NCBI GenBank assembly: GCA_003342815.1 | Contig: PTEX01000060.1 | Coordinates: 1,252,244 to 1,316,243 of the forward strand | Origin: Eudromia elegans | Taxonomy: Eukaryota > Chordata > Aves > Tinamiformes > Tinamidae | Length of the DNA stretch: 64,000 nucleotides | Direction of reading: 5' to 3' | Position numbers and translations under genes: made by a program | Notes under the pieces: model-generated | Database searches by the model: none | What the model was told of the DNA's origin: nothing | What the model saw: only the letters and a program-made list of their open reading frames with translations | Part shown: positions 50,142 through 63,000 of the stretch, piece after piece | Numbering within the stretch: the first letter of the stretch is position 1 | How the letters are laid out: every line of letters begins with the position of its first letter

Positions 50142-53100
50142 AAAGCAAGCATTGGTTTGTTTTAAGAAAATAAAATTAGAGATAAAAGGCCTTAATTAAA
50201 TTTCTGTATTCCTTTTTTTTTTAAAACTTTATAGTGGGCACATAAAGTTACTAAGCTGATAAAATTATTTAGATCATTTTCTGTCCCTAAATGAAAAAAT
50301 AATGCTAAACCAATTGGGAGTAATTAAATAATTATCCATGGTGCAATAAAGTCTCATCGACTTTTAATCTGCATCCTTTCTTCCAATAAATGTATTCCAT
50401 TTGGTTTTCCAAATCAGCAGAATAAAACAGGACTTATCGTAACTGCCATCTTATTTAAAAGGCTATACTCAGATGAGGAAAAGATTGTTTTAGTATCCTT
50501 GTGTGCATCATCAGCAAACTCCCAATAAAAGCCTCCGAGCATAGGAAGATGGTTTCTCTTCTCAGTAACACCACCGCAAACTCCACTAATGAAAATTAAT
50601 TGAAAGAGGAATGTAGTCCTTTGAGTGTAAATCCAGCTTATGAAAGACTGTTGAATCTGACACTATGAATTCACTTTAGGATGAAACTCATTATATGTTA
50701 TTCCAATTTGATATGAACTATTTACAAATTAGGTTTTCCCTCTTTGCGCTTGTTGCTTATTTTAGAAAATTTCATTTTATTGTGGATTGCTACTGTAAGA
50801 GGCTTTCATTCAGAGCAAGACAAGACAGGCATGTCTGCTTCCCTCCCGTCATGCTCTGGCAAAGAATCATCTGCAGAACCTGTTTAAGAAATTTCAGGAA
50901 CACACGTAAGTGCTGATTCATTCTTTGAGAAAATAAGATCAAAAGCAAGATTATCTCATTCTGTTATTTCTTCAATTCCATACAAATTCTTGTATTAAAT
51001 TATCTTCAAAGATGGTTGTGTGAAGCTTGAAGGTATTGTATCTTTTAGACTGAAACTATAACTTTTAAGCTTACAGATTTCTAAACTTAAACTCCTTTCT
51101 TTTAGCAGAAAGAGGGGAACTCCTTGGGATGCTGATTCAACTTGTCTTAGATGTATATTTAACCTTCAAGAGGTTTCTCTTTCTCTCTACTGTTTATGCA
51201 ATCTACCTAGGCACTGATTTGGAATATACACCTTACTGAAGTTAAGTGAGATTAATCTAACTCTTGATTTTTTTTTGTCCTATAAGCTCCTTATCATCAG
51301 CATTTTGGAACCACATCAGAAATTCAAAATTTATCTGGAAGCAACCAAATCAACTCTACCTAACCTCTTTAGCTGGCATGTATACCATTGGAAAGACAAT
51401 ATATTAGAAAGCAAATTAAAATATATTTTAAAAAGAGCTTCAAAAATTCTAAGTTAATCTTACAATGAGTTTATTTTTCCTACAGAGTTTGATTTTTTTA
51501 AAAGAAGATTTTTAATGAGGTTAGTAAGTGGAATTGACAGGACCTCCCAATCACAGTATTTCTAACAGTTCAATGTTGAAGGAGTCACCTAGTCTTTGTC
51601 TTCTCTTCTGATTGTATATTTTAGCACAAAATAATGAGAAAGTGAAATCATGTTGAGTAATTTAGTACCTTGATATTTTTGGTATTTTGGTTATACATTA
51701 GATTCATGAAGAGCAAGGATCCACTCTACTATATCTTTATCATCACCTGGAACTATGAATTTAACTCAAACCTTGTGGGGTTTTTTTCTTTCTTCTTTTT
51801 TTTTTCCCCTGTAGTCAATTAATTTGGCACTAATCGCAGTCAGAACACAAAAACTGATGGGAAAGAGTATACAAGGTGATTTATCTGCCTGTAATTCATG
51901 TCAGTGAAGCACACTAGAGGCTCAAGAGCTTTTCTTAAAGACAGATACAATTGTATGTGTAATAGTATAATTGACCACACATTTACCCTTGTTTAATAGA
52001 ATTTGGACAGGCACAGAATAGCACATTTGACTGAATGTACACAGTGGAGTAATTACATTGAAGAGACTAAATGTAAGTCAGAGCTGGGAAGTAATGAATA
52101 CAGAGCATTTAATTATACTGTAAGCAAACACATTAAAGCCTGCCAAGAATGGGAAGGTGAACACTGGGTGATTCAGCAGGACAGTAAAATTGCAAATGGA
52201 AAGCATAGGGGATGCACAGCTTTCCAATAACAGAAGAGAAGGATTTTTAACAACGTAAGCTCTTGGGATCATAACTGTGTACATGAGATCAACCTCTCCA
52301 TAAATTACATTTTCTGCATTTATCCATGGCCTTTTTGATTAAGAAATTTACCTCTGATGTTAATAGAAAATAACATACTCTTTCTGGTTACCATTTAGTA
52401 AAACGATGTCGTTTTTCAAGATAAGATTTCTCTATAGGTTTTGCTTTTTGTTAGGTCAAGATTTAGCCAGCCTGTAATCCACATAAGTCCCTACGCCAAA
52501 TATTTCCTTTTTTTCTAGTTTTCAGAATTTATTAACTAAAGTAGGCTCCTGGACTGAGGTGGAATATAAAGTTGGTAAAGCTAATTTTTTGTGTCCTGAG
52601 ACTTTCATCAAGTGAAATGCTCTACTGTCCCAGAGGATGGCCAAAAGCAAATTAAAAGGCAGCAACCAAAAAATCATATTTCAAAAGCTTAACACTGGTC
52701 ACTGTCTCCCATATTGTCCCCCATTTCTCCATGTTTTCACTCTGTCCTGATAACAATTTTCCACTGAAACAACTGTGACAAAAAATGTAAAACTTAGCTA
52801 AAAACTAAGCTACCTATTTTCCTTTTTGAGGCATGTGGATTAAGAGGAGAGCAGATCCAAGTTCTGGCCCCCAGGGCTGCTGCTGACGTGCTGTTTATCT
52901 TCAGAAAAGTCACCCCAGGGCAGTGAACCTCTCTTACTAGTCTATCATCTCTACCTAGACTGAAAGTTATCTACAGCAGGGTCCTACAGAAAATGCCCTG
53001 TATGTACCTTTTATGGTACCTTACGGACAATGATTTCTAGTGGACACCTGGCTTTAGCATAACATGGGAAGCACTTCCTCAGCTGGTTTAAACTGAATTA

Positions 53101-53685
53101 CCCATTTAGCAGTTTAATCTGTTACCTTGATTCTGGGAGTTCTGAGTTTCCACTTTCAGTACAAATTTCCCTGAGTGCCTCAGTTTAAAGGAGACTGAGT
53201 AATTAATTGGTTAGTAACATCCATAAGTTTTCTACACCCAAACAATGACATCTAGGTGCATTTTTTTAAGCTCTCCTCTGTCAAAAATATCATAAACAGT
53301 ACTATGTGCAAGTTAAACTCTTGCTCTTTAGATTAATCCTGTTTGGGTTAAGTTCAATTGCGGAGTCTTTTTTTTCCAAAAGGAAAGTATATCTCCAGTT
53401 GCATCCTGGGAGAGAATAGACACTTTGAATTCAGGCAATAATGAAACATCTCATTTTTTTCCTACAGAAAAAAAATCCATCAAAATATGTTGTTTACCCC
53501 TAGTAATTAATTTAATTATTATTGTAAAATGCTCAGCAAGATTTATGAAAATGTATACTTTGCCAGGAGGTTTAATGGTTTAAGAGTTACTTTCTAGAGG
53601 TTGTTGTAAATATACATCCAATAACATTCTCGCCTTTATAAACAATATTGATTTCAGCTTCTCATTGTGGTAAACTATTCCAAAT

Positions 53686-53893
53686 TCTTTCTTTTCTTTT
53701 CTTTTCTTTTCTTTTCTTTTCTTTTCTTTTCTTTTCTTTTCTTTTCTTTTCTTTTCTTTTCTTTTCTTTTCTTTTCTTTTCTNCTTTTCTTTTCTTTTCT
53801 TTTCTTTTCTTTTCTTTTCTTTTCTTTTCTTTTCTTTTCTTTTCTTTTCTTTTCTTTTCTTTTCTTTTCTTTTCTTTTTCTTTTCTTTTTTTT
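53686..53893. repeat. (TTTTC)n microsatellite with one N
   Basis: About 208 bp of near-perfect TTTTC units, a strand-asymmetric polypyrimidine array. A single N at 53783 sits in a shortened three-base unit. The array ends in a T-run. The open frames here (Phe/Leu/Ser-rich on plus, Lys/Arg/Glu-rich on minus) are repeat artefacts. Confidence 0.98.
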
Positions 53894-55421
53894 AAATTTT
53901 AGTAACATAATAACTGTTAGGGCCTTTCATAAAAGCAAACAGAAGCAAAACATAACCTATTCTTAAAAAATGAATGCTTTTGTATAGACTTAGCAGCCTG
54001 AAGCATTATGATTGAGTATTATGAGAAGAGTAAGCACTGGGAAAGGGACTACAGCATCTAAAGTTAAAATATCTAAACTATTTAAAGATATTTCTAGAAT
54101 GAGGGCCACATCTTTTACAAATCCTAAAATATGTTTGATCCTGAAGTGCCTCTGTGATTCCTTCCAAGCAAAAGTCATAATAAAGAGTGAAAGACAAAGC
54201 ATATAATTGTCCTATTTTCTCTTATTGTCTTGTAGGATAATCTAGATTGCAAGAAGTTACCTACAGGTACCACGGAGCAGAGGTATCTCAGCTGGATAAT
54301 TAATGCTATTATTAGGTAGATATCTACAGGAAATCAAAGCTAAGTTTGCAGATAGTTTAGAGGGGTGACAAAGAAGTATGAAGACTTAGATTTATCATAG
54401 GTATGATTTAGGTTAAGCTATTTCAGTTACCTACATTTCTATCATGAAAGTCTTAACTGATGGAGCTTGCTACATAAGAGCTGAAGCATAGGACCTCTGA
54501 CAAAACAGCTAAACCTTTTCTAAGCATGTGTGGGCAGTGGGGAAAGGTTTTAGGCGTTACAAGATTAAGAGCCAACTAAAGGCAAATTAAGAGATTCAGT
54601 TTATCCTATATGGCTCAGAAGGCAAGGATAATTTTGAGATCATTTTGAGGTGATGATCACAAAATAAGTATCTCTATCTCTTCTTGGTCATCTATGAAGT
54701 GTCAGAATAAGTCCAGTTCATAGCAACTAAAAGTATTTCATCTTGACACAGATATTAGTCATCTGGATGTGAAAACTTTATGTTTTCTACCTGAACTGCC
54801 AACATGCTCTGGCTTTGTTTTATTTTTGTTGGATTCTGCATAGCCCATCAGGCCAGGCTGTAGATGGATTTCTGCTGAGGTCTATAATTTATTATAAGTT
54901 TTTCACCAGGTATTGCTCACATGACTGAAGTTAATGGTAGAACTAGGAATTACAAGAAGAGGATTGAGACGCTGATTTTAGGCCTGGATCTAATATTTTC
55001 ATCAGGGAACAGAGTCAGCTTTGTATCCAAAAAGTGCGGGATTTTCAAAAAAATAGATGTAGTTAGAACTACTAAAGGTCAGTGTTGGGGTTAGGCTTTG
55101 AGGAAGAAATGTTGAAGGGTTGAACCTATGTCATTTAAGGTATATGCTAAAAATAGGTGCATCCAATCAGAATATAACCTTGCAATAATAGCTAATCTCT
55201 CTTGTGGTTTACAGTATATTCCTAAGTTTTCTGCAGACAGCCGTCATCTATCTCTGGACAAGCTTAGGCTTTGGAACCAAAAATTGAAGACAGGTGTTTT
55301 GGTGTCATTTAGGCTACTTTCATGAGGCTATATGACTCATTGTGGCCAAGGCCTCTGTCTTCTGCTAGGCCATTTCTTCAGATATTATCCATCTGGCTGT
55401 TCTTAGCTTTTGCTTTTTCTG
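53894..55421. other. Unique noncoding sequence
   Basis: Nothing recognisable between the TTTTC array and the pyrimidine tract. Confidence 0.6.
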
Positions 55422-55515
55422 CCTCCTCTCCCCTCCCTTCTTCCTTCTTCCATCTCCCTTCTCCCTTCTCTTCCCTCTCCCTTGTCTTCCCTCTCCCCTT
55501 CCCTTCTCTTCCCTT
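55422..55515. repeat. Polypyrimidine (CT-rich) tract
   Basis: About 94 bp almost wholly C and T on the plus strand, built of irregular CCCTTCT/TTCCCTCTCC units with only isolated purines. The short open frames here are Ser/Pro/Leu-rich artefacts of the composition. Confidence 0.9.
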
Positions 55516-58500
55516 GCCAATTCTCCAGGATGAGCATAGCTAGAGAGCTTCTACTAGCTCCTTGGATAGCTTCAGAAAGCAGGAGATGGTACTGAGATAT
55601 TCTGCTCTTTCTCCCAAGAGTAATATATTTACACTTTTGGCCATATGTTCACTTTAGATTCAGTCAGTATTCCTGAGAATTATTTGATTCTTCTCAGATT
55701 CTTTCCTGAATCCTCCTCCTTCTATTTCATTAAGAACGGCTGATGCTTTTCCCAAAGAAGTTAACCACTGAGCACAGAACACTGACTGTAAGTAAAAGTC
55801 TAGGGATCTGTAAAACTACAGAGAGGACATTTGATAGATTATCTAAGACAGTCTCATTTTCCAACTATTTTTGGGTGAGGATAGTTTCCAAACTGCAGGT
55901 TGTTTTGAGTATTTCTTAATCGTTCAAGAATTTCATTTCCATATGTTTGTCCAGCCCACAATAAAACCCAAGTAATTTAAGTAAATTTTGGCAGCACATA
56001 GTCTTGTTTCACAGGGAGTTCCACAATGCTGGTACTTGTTTTGTGTCAATTCACTGCTTTTTATTTGTTTGAAAATAATGCCAATATCTTTTTTTCTAAT
56101 GTTGTTGTTGACATCTAGTTCTCATGTTTAAAGAGAAAGGGAATAGCTAAGGCAATGAATATCTCCCTTCCCAATACCATTCATAACTTTATAGAAGTTT
56201 ATCATATCTTCTCTGAAGGCTTCTCTTTTGAAGACTAAAATCTAGATTATACAGTTGCTACACGTAGAGCTACTCGTAGAGCTACTCTGCCTTGTTCAGG
56301 AGTTTTTGTGACCTGTCATGGATGTGATTGATAGTTGGTCTCACATGGAGATTTCTTTTTTGTCTTGATTTTACCACTATTTTGTACGTTTTACTTCTAA
56401 CTATGGCAAACGCCTTCAAACAAGAGGTCATGGCCTCAAAAGATGGAGATAATCCCAGAAGTGTAAATGGAAGTAGGGTTGAAAGCTCATATGTGCCAGT
56501 TCCACAAAACAAAACAAAAACAACCCCTGAAAATGCCTCAATCTTTAAGTGGATATTATCATTGACATCAAAATAAAGTGCAAGTGGACAAAAATGTGTG
56601 AAGATAAAGGAGAAAAACTCACTGAGGGCTATGACGTTAGAGTTTTGAGTTAAAACTGCTTGAACAGTCTTTACAAGACCAAAAGCAATAAAATCTCAAA
56701 AGCACCTACAGTCCATCAGCACTAAGTTAAAAATAGTCCAAAGGACTAGTCACATAAATATATAACTTTGAAAGAGGAAAAGAAACGATGGAAGCTAGGT
56801 AAGATACCTTTCTAGTCAATGCTTTCAGCTGATTTTTTATTTGTTTGTTTTTGTATCCGTTGCTGCATCCAGCATTGGGAATCATCTGTTCTGTTCACAT
56901 TTCCACACATGCGCTTTCCACAGTGCTGTAAGGGTAGAAGTGAGAGATTTTCTACAGAACTAAAAATGACATTTATTTTGGACCCAGGTTGATTGAAATA
57001 AATGTCAGACATTCTAAATATGTGTCAGGACCCCTATCCTAAGCAAAATGATCATTTATGGTTCATACAGCAACCTTACTAATTTCAGCATGCATGAGGT
57101 ATCAAGCACTGCTGACCAATGAGCCCTCTCCTGCAAGCAAGCATGAGTTTGACAGTATGCATATAGGAAGTCCACTTAACTGTTGTTGTTACTCTCACGT
57201 TTTCACTAATACATGTGTAAACACTTATGCAGAATGAAGTTGGCTGTCGTTTACTTTTGAATTTCAAAGCCATAACCTAAACACTTGGAAAGGAGATTTC
57301 AAAAGCTTGATTTTTACCTTATGAATTGTTTTATATATTTATATGCTAAAGAGGAATAGAGAAAATGTTTTAGTTTGAGTGGGAGCCAAAATCCATCTGT
57401 GAATGGGGAATAACACTGCACTCCCTTAGCATCATTGAAGCTTCCCTAGAGACTATGATTGGAAGTGATGGCAGGGGATGACTTGATAGGATTGCACTGT
57501 ACAAAATGGCAAACATCACTTGTTTAGCAACTGGATAACCCTCTTAGTGATTACTAATGTCAAAACAAAAACCCAGTCCTCACTTTGCCACTCTCAAAAA
57601 ATATGGGCTTTACCTGGTATCAGACCAGTGGAAGCAAAGGTCTCTTTATCTTGACAGTTTTTCTATCATGCCAGATTTCTTGCTTGATCTTCATTCCATA
57701 ACCCAGTTCATCAAAAGGGAGCAGATAAGAAACAGAAATAAATGTGCTGTTTAGGTTTGAGTCTCACACCAAAAAAACGTTAAAGAAAGATTGCAACAGA
57801 GGATTTCCACTACCATGTCTGGTACCACTCATCTCTATTGTGATATATCCCGCTGTAAATCAGAGACATTGCCACAGTGTTAGTAGTGTAAAGCTTAGGA
57901 ATGTAAGAGAAGGCTCAGATATGTGGGATGTAAATTGCTCACATCTGATGAGCACTATATTCACTTGATTGATTTTAAATGGGTGTATAAGTGTTCTCAT
58001 ACATGTTGAACCTGTATGAAAAATTAAATAACTCCCAGCAGGATTCTCCTGATATTACATTCTGAAATTGAACTTAACCTGAACAACAGAATTTAAATAC
58101 CTTGGGGTGTAGTTCATCTTAGCCTGATTTTAATCTTCATACAGAACCATATAAGCTAAAGAGATGTGGGTAATATAGTCATTTTGTACAGAGCCTTATC
58201 TAAGGTGTGTACAAAAATCACTATTCCTGATATTATTACACTAATTTTCAGCAAATGTAAGTCTGGTCCAGTGTTTTCAGATCATTCAAGCACACATAAT
58301 TTTTAGATTCCTGATAGTGATGCATAACCCACTCACTATTCTCTACCTCTTGGCACAATGGATACTGCTAAATCTGTGTCCTTTTCTCACACAACTGTAG
58401 AAATGAGATTGTCCTGAACTTCCTCTTTTCATAGAATGTTTAAGGTTTTATCACTATCTGTAGGTCAGTGTTTGGATTTAACCATTAAATCTTTCAATAG

Positions 58501-59069
58501 AAGATTACTATCACTTTCTCCTCCTGATCTATAATTTCATGTGTCTGTGTGTCATTTTGTTCACTAAGCCTATTGGATTTTCAGTCTTGATGCTATTACT
58601 GATTCAGTCAAATACATCTTGGTACAGTGACTCTGTGGCATGCAGCATATTTCCACTTGATCTAAAAATCTGTTCCTTTTTAAGTATAACTTGTTATTCA
58701 GTTGCACATTTAAACCACAAATGAATTCTTTGGAAATTTTATTCAACTTTGCTGTTTCAATTCGTATGCTTTAGGACACAAATGGAACTGAGCTTTGTGA
58801 AACTGAAGTGATTTTTTTCAAGTAAAGTTTTGAAGTTACTGAATGATTTGTGATTTGATTCCTATGAATTAAAAGCTTAGAAAAGCAGGTTATAACAAAG
58901 ACATTTCCCACTCAGAGAAACTCAAGAGTGTCTCTGCTTTTCTTAGTTCTTCTTCAATGCCTTAATTCAAATTCAGCAGAGCTGATGGCAAATTAGTACC
59001 ACATGGTCTTTTCTTCAGTATTTTACATAGAAATCACTTTCTTTTGTTGCTCCCAACCATTTTTACTAT
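55516..59069. other. Unique AT-rich noncoding sequence
   Basis: No gene or mobile element recognised. Frames of 60-80 codons only. Confidence 0.6.
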
Positions 59070-59102
<33 letters not shown>

Positions 59103-59104
59103 AG
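59070..59104. repeat. (GA)n microsatellite
   Basis: About 35 bp of GA dinucleotides with two GAA interruptions. Confidence 0.95.
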
Positions 59105-59762
59105 GATGAGAGATTATAGATGGACTGGAATATTCTAAAGCAGATTGCAAACACTATCTCAGATGCAGTTCTAACTTTGCTAATCTGAACAAGAAAGGTC
59201 ATAGGATGCTCAGACCTACCTCTGAGCCTCTTTTCCACAGCAGAAAGACATACAAAGAACTTTCTGTTGTGACTTTAAGGGGTGGTTTGGAAAAGTACAA
59301 TAGAGGGATCAATATGTGAGCAAGTGCATTTTGAAAAGCTTGCAGAGGATAAAACCTCTTGAATACCCAGTCTAAAACTCATCAAGTAAGAAGGATTAAA
59401 CACAAAGTAAGAGCTTTCATCTGTTGCAATAACCTACCCTATTCATATTCTCTTTCACTGACAGTTATGTTCTTTCCCGATCAGATACCTCTTAAGAAGT
59501 CGATACAGCTTCAGGAATTAGGTTTCCTCCTTCCTATAACTAACTTTCTGAGATAACTTCAAACATACAGCTGCTATTTCATTTCTAAAATGTTTAATTA
59601 TATAGTAGATTATTCTGACACTATACACAATCATTTTCTTGAACTGCCAACCAAGTATATCATAATTTATATCTTAAAAGTAAATTATCTATTGTCTTCC
59701 ACCAATAACACGATGAGATGAGTCTTATAAAAGAAAAGGAGATCAGAGCAGATCAACCTAGT

Positions 59763-59836
59763 TAGAATGAGGATTTGAACTGGGCTCTTTGCTTCCTGAG
59801 AAGGAATGTTATAGCTACAGGGCTCTTCGGAGTAAC
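59763..59836 (-). mobile_element. tRNA-derived SINE relic
   Basis: Read on the minus strand: CTGTAGCTATAACATTCC, TTCTCAGGAAGCAAAGAG, then CCCAGTTCAAATCCTCATTC. AGTTCAAATCC is a near-canonical tRNA box B. The layout matches the two relics near 21.6 kb, and all three share the order GCTNNT(T)A, TCTCAGGAA-like middle, and box B. It is not a functional tRNA: no cloverleaf can be closed. Confidence 0.5.
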
Positions 59837-60039
59837 AAATGTCTCTGCCATTCATATCAAACTCCCACTCCTGCTTTAATATGTATGAGCTATCAGAAAG
59901 TCAAGCAACCAGGAAAAAACTGCTCAAGCATTTTCATCAGCAAATGAGTCAGTCCAAGGGCACCTAAAATTTTTGTTCTTAACCACACAGTATTACTATG
60001 TCCAGATTTTATAAAAAGGTAGTGCAAAATAGTCATCGA

Positions 60040-60077
<38 letters not shown>
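60040..60077. repeat. (CAT)n trinucleotide microsatellite
   Basis: Roughly 12 perfect CAT units. In one frame it reads as a His run and on the other strand as a Met run. Both are artefacts of the repeat. Confidence 0.97.
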
Positions 60078-63000
60078 GGTGGGATCCAAACACATAAAAT
60101 TAAGAAGAGGTTTACAAAACACATCCTTTTTTTTTTTTTCTTTCCCTGATCATTTTAATCTCTACCTGCTCACTTTTATATAAATTCTTCCTCTCTTAGA
60201 CACAACCTGGGAAGTGTTTTTGGCTCTTGCATTCAAGTTTTCTCTGTCTGGAGGAGAATGTTTCCAGGTCTTTTATTCAAGCATTGAGTAAAGGAACTCT
60301 TCAGTTTGCCCATGACCAGAATTCCTCTATGGACTTCACTGATCACACTCTTTTCCCATCTCAGCTGGCACATATCTTTTCTCTTGCAGTATCTCCTACA
60401 GCTTTTTAGCTTTTTAATCCTTCCCAGGCCTTCCCTTCACCTTTATCCCTTGTCCAAGCAGGAGCCTGCATATTGTGTTATGACCAGCCTTAGATATTGT
60501 TCCTTCAGCGCCTTAGTGCATGAGCAGCTATTAGGCTGCAGCTATTTGAGATTAGATTTTCATGCCCTGTGTCTACACAGAAAAGGAGAGAACAGCAGAA
60601 GATTGGTGTTTCCCTTGATTTGAAATAGCACAATTGGTGCAATGCTATTCCCCATGGGACTGAATTGTGGTGCCAGGAAAGATGGTACCAGTAACCTTAA
60701 CAGGCAGTGACACTCATGGTGTCAGTGATCTTGACATTGCCTTTGCTGAGACACACATTCCAGATTAAGCCAAGAAATAACAATAGTAAATTATTCACTA
60801 TCTTCTCCCAAAGCTCTTGCTCTCGGAGTATAATCTTTAAAGAAAGATTGCCAGCATCCAGCTTACATTCTTCATCAAGACCTACTATGGGATCTTCAAT
60901 ATTTCCTACAATACTCTGTGCTAAGTAAAATATAGAGAAAATGAGTGTGATGTCAAACGCAAGTTATCGATCCCATCCTAGCAATCACCTTACTAGAAGA
61001 TTCTATTTCCTGGAATTAGGCCAGACCAGCCATTAGGATTTCCAATCTTCTGAAACATGCCATGAGATCTTGCACAATCACAGATAATTAATGTAACAAC
61101 TTCTCAAAGTTTGAGAGTGCCAAAGTAGAGCCTAGTCAGACTGTATCTGACCAACATGGGTGGAGGTAGCACTCTCACACAGTTAGCAATGTTCTTTTCT
61201 CTCTGTCTGAAAAATAATGAAAATTTTCTCTGATATTTTCTGGTTTTGTGACTGTATTGCCACAAAAATGCACCATGTATACTCGCATGACAGAGGAGTA
61301 CTGTGGAATGAATTATATGATCAGAAACAGGAGAGACCAACTCAAGTGGCTTCATGGAGGAGGGATGAAATTTATGACCATGTGACTACACCTGAACCAC
61401 AGAAAGCCTGACTAGCTGCTTGCTACAGAGTGATCACAGTGTTTGAGATGGTCATTGCCGCTGAGGAGGAACAGGCACCCATCATCGCCATCAGGACATC
61501 CTTTATGTTCTCCTCTAGCAGCAGTCCCATAGCAGCCCACCTGATTGTGTAAGGTTCTTCCATGGATTTTTCTTGTCCCCATTTCTGTGGCAAGAAAGAA
61601 GTACACTGGTATTGATTCCTTCGGTCTTTGGGATGGCAAAGTTTAGCTCTCCTACAATGTCAACCAAATCACAGTGCTTGTAGGCTTAACTAGCTCCTAG
61701 CAGAGCTCCTCATTCCTTCTCACCTAATCAACTAAGTGCAGCCCACCAGCAAATCAGAAGCCAGACAGTGCACCAGCAGCACGGAACTCTTGGGATCATG
61801 GAACAGGAGGGAATTCATGGAAATGAGTCTCAAAGGAATTTGAGGAAAGCCTATCACAGGAGAGCCATGAAGTACAAGTCAGCTACAGAAGATTCATGTT
61901 CAATTACAGAATTTGAAAGGACTGTGATAGTTTTTGAGCTCTTTTATTTTATTGACTGTAAAGCCCTAAGGGCTGCTTTAAGGGCCATTCTCTTGTGGGA
62001 GTAACGAGGCCTAAGTGTCTGTTCCAGTTCAATGATCACAGCAATAAGATGAAGCCATTTTTGCATGAACAAGACAAGATTCTTTTGCCATCTATTTTAA
62101 CCTGTTGAGTAAATTTAAAAAGAATACTTCATATGTGTTATACTCTCCAAGCTGGAACACAGGCTTGCACCTACCAATCTTCTCTCAGTTTCTCTTTTGT
62201 CTCATTCCAGATGTGCTTTTGCTGCAGAAAAAATGAGGAAAAATTACTTTTGACGGGATATCTAGTCAGATAACATGAACTCCTAGGAATGTGTAAGCCT
62301 CCTTATAAAATATTTCTGGTATCTTTATGAGTTTGAAGGAAAATATTGTCCACTTTGCCCCTCATTATGTTTCTACTGCAACGGGACTTGTAGCAGTTCA
62401 AAGTACTGAAACAAGCCTGTCTTTTTACCACCTAAAACTCTATACCCTTGTGGATTTTAGCTACTTTATGATTGCAATGGCTCTGTTCATTGTTGAAGCA
62501 TGCTTGGGGAAGGATTCCATTGCCACTACTGGTAAACAGATGTGGTAATCAAATAAAGTAGTATAACTGATCTGTGACAACCTATTTTTTTGCCAAATGA
62601 GTGTAAGGGGAGAAATTTTCCCTAGGGCAGAGAAAAGCACCAAGAAGATGCACCATCTAAGTCTAGTCAGGCGCACATGTAATACTGAAGAGAGGATGAA
62701 GACTTTCTGTTGGATCAACAAGACTTCTGTTTTCAAGATTGCAATGTGTAAAGGAGGTGAGACACTTCATGGCATACACATGGCATACATACACACTGAC
62801 TTTAACCTCAGAAATCATACCTGTTGCTCATCTGCATTTTTAGGCTTATAAATGGCTTTTGAAATCTTAATATATTGTGACTGTTCACTATCCGTTAAAC
62901 AAGAATGAACAATTTTCTAAAAACTTTTCTTTGATAATAAGACTGTAAGGAAGTAAATTCATCACATTGGTATTCTGGGTTGGATTGAGGTGAGTGGGTA

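Larger units (their letters stand above)
48641..53685. other. Unique AT-rich noncoding sequence
   Basis: No gene or mobile element recognised. AT-repeat tracts occur at 49.7 and 50.1 kb. Confidence 0.6.

Noticed and set aside
53675..53908. Lys/Arg/Glu-rich minus-strand frame resembling a charged coiled coil
   Set aside because: It is a direct translation of the TTTTC microsatellite.
57745..57772. Box B-like GGTTTGAGTCTC
   Set aside because: No box A-like segment at the proper distance upstream and no tRNA fold.
59893..60093. Met-run and His-run frames
   Set aside because: They are translations of the CAT trinucleotide repeat.
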